NCBI RefSeq assembly: GCF_013297935.1
Contig: NZ_JAAFIX010000003.1
Span: forward strand, 186,001 to 250,000
Direction of reading: 5' to 3'
Source: Rhodoferax sp.
GTDB lineage: Bacteria; Pseudomonadota; Gammaproteobacteria; Burkholderiales; Burkholderiaceae_C
DNA length: 64,000 nucleotides
Position numbers and translations under genes: made by a program. Below the pieces are notes generated by a model that saw only the letters and a program-made list of their open reading frames with translations, did no database searches and had not been told where the DNA came from. Shown here in pieces: positions 61,523 to 64,000 of the stretch. Every line of letters begins with the position of its first letter. Within the stretch, counting starts at the first letter, position 1.

Positions 61523-62653
61523 ATGAAAAAAGTAGTGATATTCCAATACCGCTTGCTGCACTACAGAACCAAGCTTTTTGACATGTTGCGCAGCGCCTGC
61601 GAAACAAAAGGTATACAGCTTGAACTAGTGCATGGGCATGCATCCCGCCGGGAGTCTGTCAAAAAGGATGAAGGCTCGCTATCTTGGGCCCACAAAGTAG
61701 TCAATAGTTTTTGGGAGGTCGGTCCGCGTGACTTGGTTTGGCAACCGTTTCCAAAGCAGCTCAAGGACGCTGATTTGGTCGTGGTGATGCAAGAGAGCCG
61801 CATCCTCTCCAACTACCCGCTGTTGTTGAGCAGGCTGTGGTCCAAGCGCAAAGTGGGCTATTGGGGCCATGGCAAAAACTTTCAGAGCGACGCACCCACA
61901 GGTTTGCGCGAGCAGTGGAAAAACTTTTTGATCCGCCGGGTGGACTGGTGGTTTGCCTACACCGGTATGACGGTAGACATATTGGCCAAGGCGGGCTACC
62001 CGTCTGCACAAATTACATGCCTGGACAACGCCATTGACACCAGCAGCTTTAAAGCGGACTTGGCTTCTTGGTCCGACTCAGAGGTAAAGGAGGCAAAGCA
62101 GGAGCTGGGCATTGCACCCGATGCAGCTGTGGGCGTGTTTTGCGGATCGCTCTACCCCGACAAAAAACTGGGCTTGCTGGTGGCGGCGGCCGATTTGATT
62201 CGCCAGCGTATGCCGGACTTTGCGCTGGTAGTGATTGGGGACGGCCCCTCCATGCCCGAAATGCGCGATGCCGCAGCTACCCGCCCTTGGATGCACCTGC
62301 TGGGGGTGCGCAAGGGGCGCGAAAAGGCGCTCTACTTCCGCATGGGCGATGTAATGCTGAACCCTGGCTTGGTGGGGTTACACATCGTGGATGCGTTTTG
62401 CGCCGGCATGGTGATGATGACGACCCGCACAGCCCGCCACTCCCCCGAAGTGGCCTACCTGCGCGACGGCGATAACGGCGTTTACAGCGACGACACGCCG
62501 GCTGCCTACAGCAAAGCGGTGCTGAATGTGATTCAAGACAAAGATCGCTTGGCGCGCATGAAAGCCGCTGCACTGGCGGATAGTGAGCATTACACGCTAG
62601 AAAATATGGTGCAACGGTTTGCAGATGGCATTGAGGCTGCAGTCAATGAATGA
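61523..62653 (+). CDS. Glycosyltransferase family 1/4 (GT-B)
   Basis: VGVFCGSLYPDKKLGLLVAAADLIRQRMPDFALVVIGDGPSMPEM. Confidence 0.88.
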   Translation: MKKVVIFQYRLLHYRTKLFDMLRSACETKGIQLELVHGHASRRESVKKDEGSLSWAHKVVNSFWEVGPRDLVWQPFPKQLKDADLVVVMQESRILSNYPLLLSRLWSKRKVGYWGHGKNFQSDAPTGLREQWKNFLIRRVDWWFAYTGMTVDILAKAGYPSAQITCLDNAIDTSSFKADLASWSDSEVKEAKQELGIAPDAAVGVFCGSLYPDKKLGLLVAAADLIRQRMPDFALVVIGDGPSMPEMRDAAATRPWMHLLGVRKGREKALYFRMGDVMLNPGLVGLHIVDAFCAGMVMMTTRTARHSPEVAYLRDGDNGVYSDDTPAAYSKAVLNVIQDKDRLARMKAAALADSEHYTLENMVQRFADGIEAAVNE

Positions 62654-63404
62654 GCTAAAACTTAGGGTACTAGGCGTTCCTGTAGACACAGTGACTTTTG
62701 GCACGGCACAAGACCGCGTAATTGCCTGGGGCCACGCCCGGGAGAGCCGATATGTGGTGCTGGCGAACGTGCATGTGGTGGTTACTGCGTCGCGCGAGTC
62801 AGCCTTTGGTGCTGTGGTGGCCGCTGCCGACATGGCCACGCCTGATGGCGCACCTGTGGCCTGGATGCTAGGAAAGGTAGGAAACAAGCCGCAAGAGCGA
62901 GTAAGTGGCCCAGACTTGACTTGGGCACTGCTAGGGCGGTGCGAGCGCGAGGCATTGCCTGTCTACTTTTTTGGCAGTTCGAGAGAAACGCTTTCGTTAC
63001 TGGCTGAGCGCATTACTGCCACCTTTCCAAACCTGCTGGTGGTAGGTTTTGAAGCGCCACCCTTTAGGCCAATTTCAGAACAAGAAGCTAATGAATCCGT
63101 TGAGCGCATTAACGCCAGCGGTGCGGGCTTAGTGTTTGTGGGGCTGGGTTGCCCGAAGCAAGAGCATTGGATGCTTGCGCACAGGGGCAGAGTCAATGCG
63201 GTCATGCTGGGTGTAGGCGCGGCCTTTGATTTTCATGCTGGCACCGTGTCGCGCGCGCCTGAATGGATGCGCGAGCATGGCTTGGAGTGGCTACACCGCC
63301 TGGCATCAGAACCACGCCGCCTCTGGAAGCGCTACTTGGTAACCAACACTTTATTTATTGCGGGCGCTGCCCGCCAACTGCTAACGCGCCGCCATGCTGA
63401 GTAA
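62646..63404 (+). CDS. WecB/TagA/CpsF family glycosyltransferase
   Basis: ADMATPDGAPVAWMLG...VFVGLGCPKQEHWMLAHRGRVNAVMLGVGAAFDFHAGTVSRAPEWMREHGLEWLHRL. Confidence 0.95.
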   Translation: MNELKLRVLGVPVDTVTFGTAQDRVIAWGHARESRYVVLANVHVVVTASRESAFGAVVAAADMATPDGAPVAWMLGKVGNKPQERVSGPDLTWALLGRCEREALPVYFFGSSRETLSLLAERITATFPNLLVVGFEAPPFRPISEQEANESVERINASGAGLVFVGLGCPKQEHWMLAHRGRVNAVMLGVGAAFDFHAGTVSRAPEWMREHGLEWLHRLASEPRRLWKRYLVTNTLFIAGAARQLLTRRHAE

Positions 63405-63873
63405 AGACGTTTTTTTGGGCGTGGTAGATGCCGCGCCCCTGGTCGCCATGGACCTGGTGGTGGTGCGCGGCGGCACCGAGATATTGCTAGGCCTGCGCAA
63501 CAACCGCCCCGCCCAAGGCTTTTGGTTTGTGCCGGGGGGGCGCATTCGTAAAAACGAAACCATGCAGGCCGCCATGGCGCGCGTTGCCCACGACGAGCTG
63601 GGCTTGGCGCTGGCCGATTTGCTGGTGCAGCCGCGTCATATGGGTGCCTTTGAGCACTTTTACACTGACTGTTTTGCGGGGGAGGTGGGCGTGTCCACCC
63701 ACTATGTGGTAATGGGCAACCTGGTTACATTGCCCGCTAGCACCGAGCTTGCTGCGGCCGATGCACAGCACAGCGCCCTGCGCTGGTGGCCGCTGGCCGA
63801 GGCACAAGCCGCCGCCGAGGTGCACCGCTTTACCAAAGACTATGTGGATGTCATTTTGCTATCAAAAGAGTAG
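63394..63873 (+). CDS. gmm: GDP-mannose mannosyl hydrolase (Nudix)
   Basis: GFWFVPGGRIRKNETMQAAMARVAHDELGL; GDP-sugar locus context. Confidence 0.88.
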   Translation: MLSKDVFLGVVDAAPLVAMDLVVVRGGTEILLGLRNNRPAQGFWFVPGGRIRKNETMQAAMARVAHDELGLALADLLVQPRHMGAFEHFYTDCFAGEVGVSTHYVVMGNLVTLPASTELAAADAQHSALRWWPLAEAQAAAEVHRFTKDYVDVILLSKE

Positions 63874-63900
63874 CTGTTTGCGAAGACTCTACTTGGGCTA
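63856..63900 (-). repeat. 45-bp dispersed element, copy E9 (overlaps 3' end of gmm)
   Basis: Minus strand TAGCCCAAGTAGAGTCTTCGCAAACAGCTACTCTTTTGATAGCAA. Confidence 0.8.
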
Positions 63901-63937
63901 GAGGCATATTTTGTTTATATTTGAGAGGGAGTGAGTT

Positions 63938-64000
63938 ATGAAAATTACGGTTATCGGCACTGGCTATGTGGGCTTGGTGTCTGGCGCTTGTTTTGCCGAT
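63938..64000 (+). CDS. ugd: UDP-glucose/GDP-mannose dehydrogenase family, truncated by window edge
   Basis: Starts MKITVIGTGYVGLVSGACFAD, Rossmann N-terminus. Confidence 0.85.
   Translation, partial: MKITVIGTGYVGLVSGACFAD

Overview
64 kb chromosomal window from a betaproteobacterium; gene content and synteny suggest Burkholderiales/Comamonadaceae (Rhodoferax-like), which is an inference. About 66 CDS were read, with no rRNA, tRNA, CRISPR array or transposase recognised. The left ~40 kb is mostly core genome: folE-BLUF, clsB, nudB, aspS, ubiB/ubiJ/ubiE, a giant FAD/Fe-S oxidoreductase, ugpBAEC-ugpQ, hemA-prfA-prmC, leuA, slyD, grxD, proS, rppH, proB, rplU-rpmA-obgE and ispB. The right ~24 kb is an exosortase-B (XrtB/EpsH-type) exopolysaccharide locus: a PEP-CTERM protein, manC plus a second sugar nucleotidyltransferase, LuxR-type epsA, epsB-like/L/D/E/F/G, xrtB, epsI, gmd-fcl, then an AT-richer flippase/polymerase/glycosyltransferase module, a GH-like protein, a WecB/TagA-type transferase, a GDP-mannose Nudix hydrolase and the start of a UDP-glucose dehydrogenase. 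Main non-obvious observations: (1) a dispersed element that aligns without gaps over 45 bp (TAGCCC-N10-TGCGC-NAGNNGCTAY-N7-RTAGCAA), with 9 copies in the window; four are embedded in genes (ugpQ, proS, manC, a small membrane protein), all in the same orientation and reading frame, and two more supply the 3' ends of genes; (2) a perfect 20-bp palindrome AGTGTGAATTAATTCACACT (CRP-like TGTGA-N6-TCACA) upstream of epsA, with a related site upstream of the PEP-CTERM gene, suggesting co-regulation of exosortase machinery and substrate.
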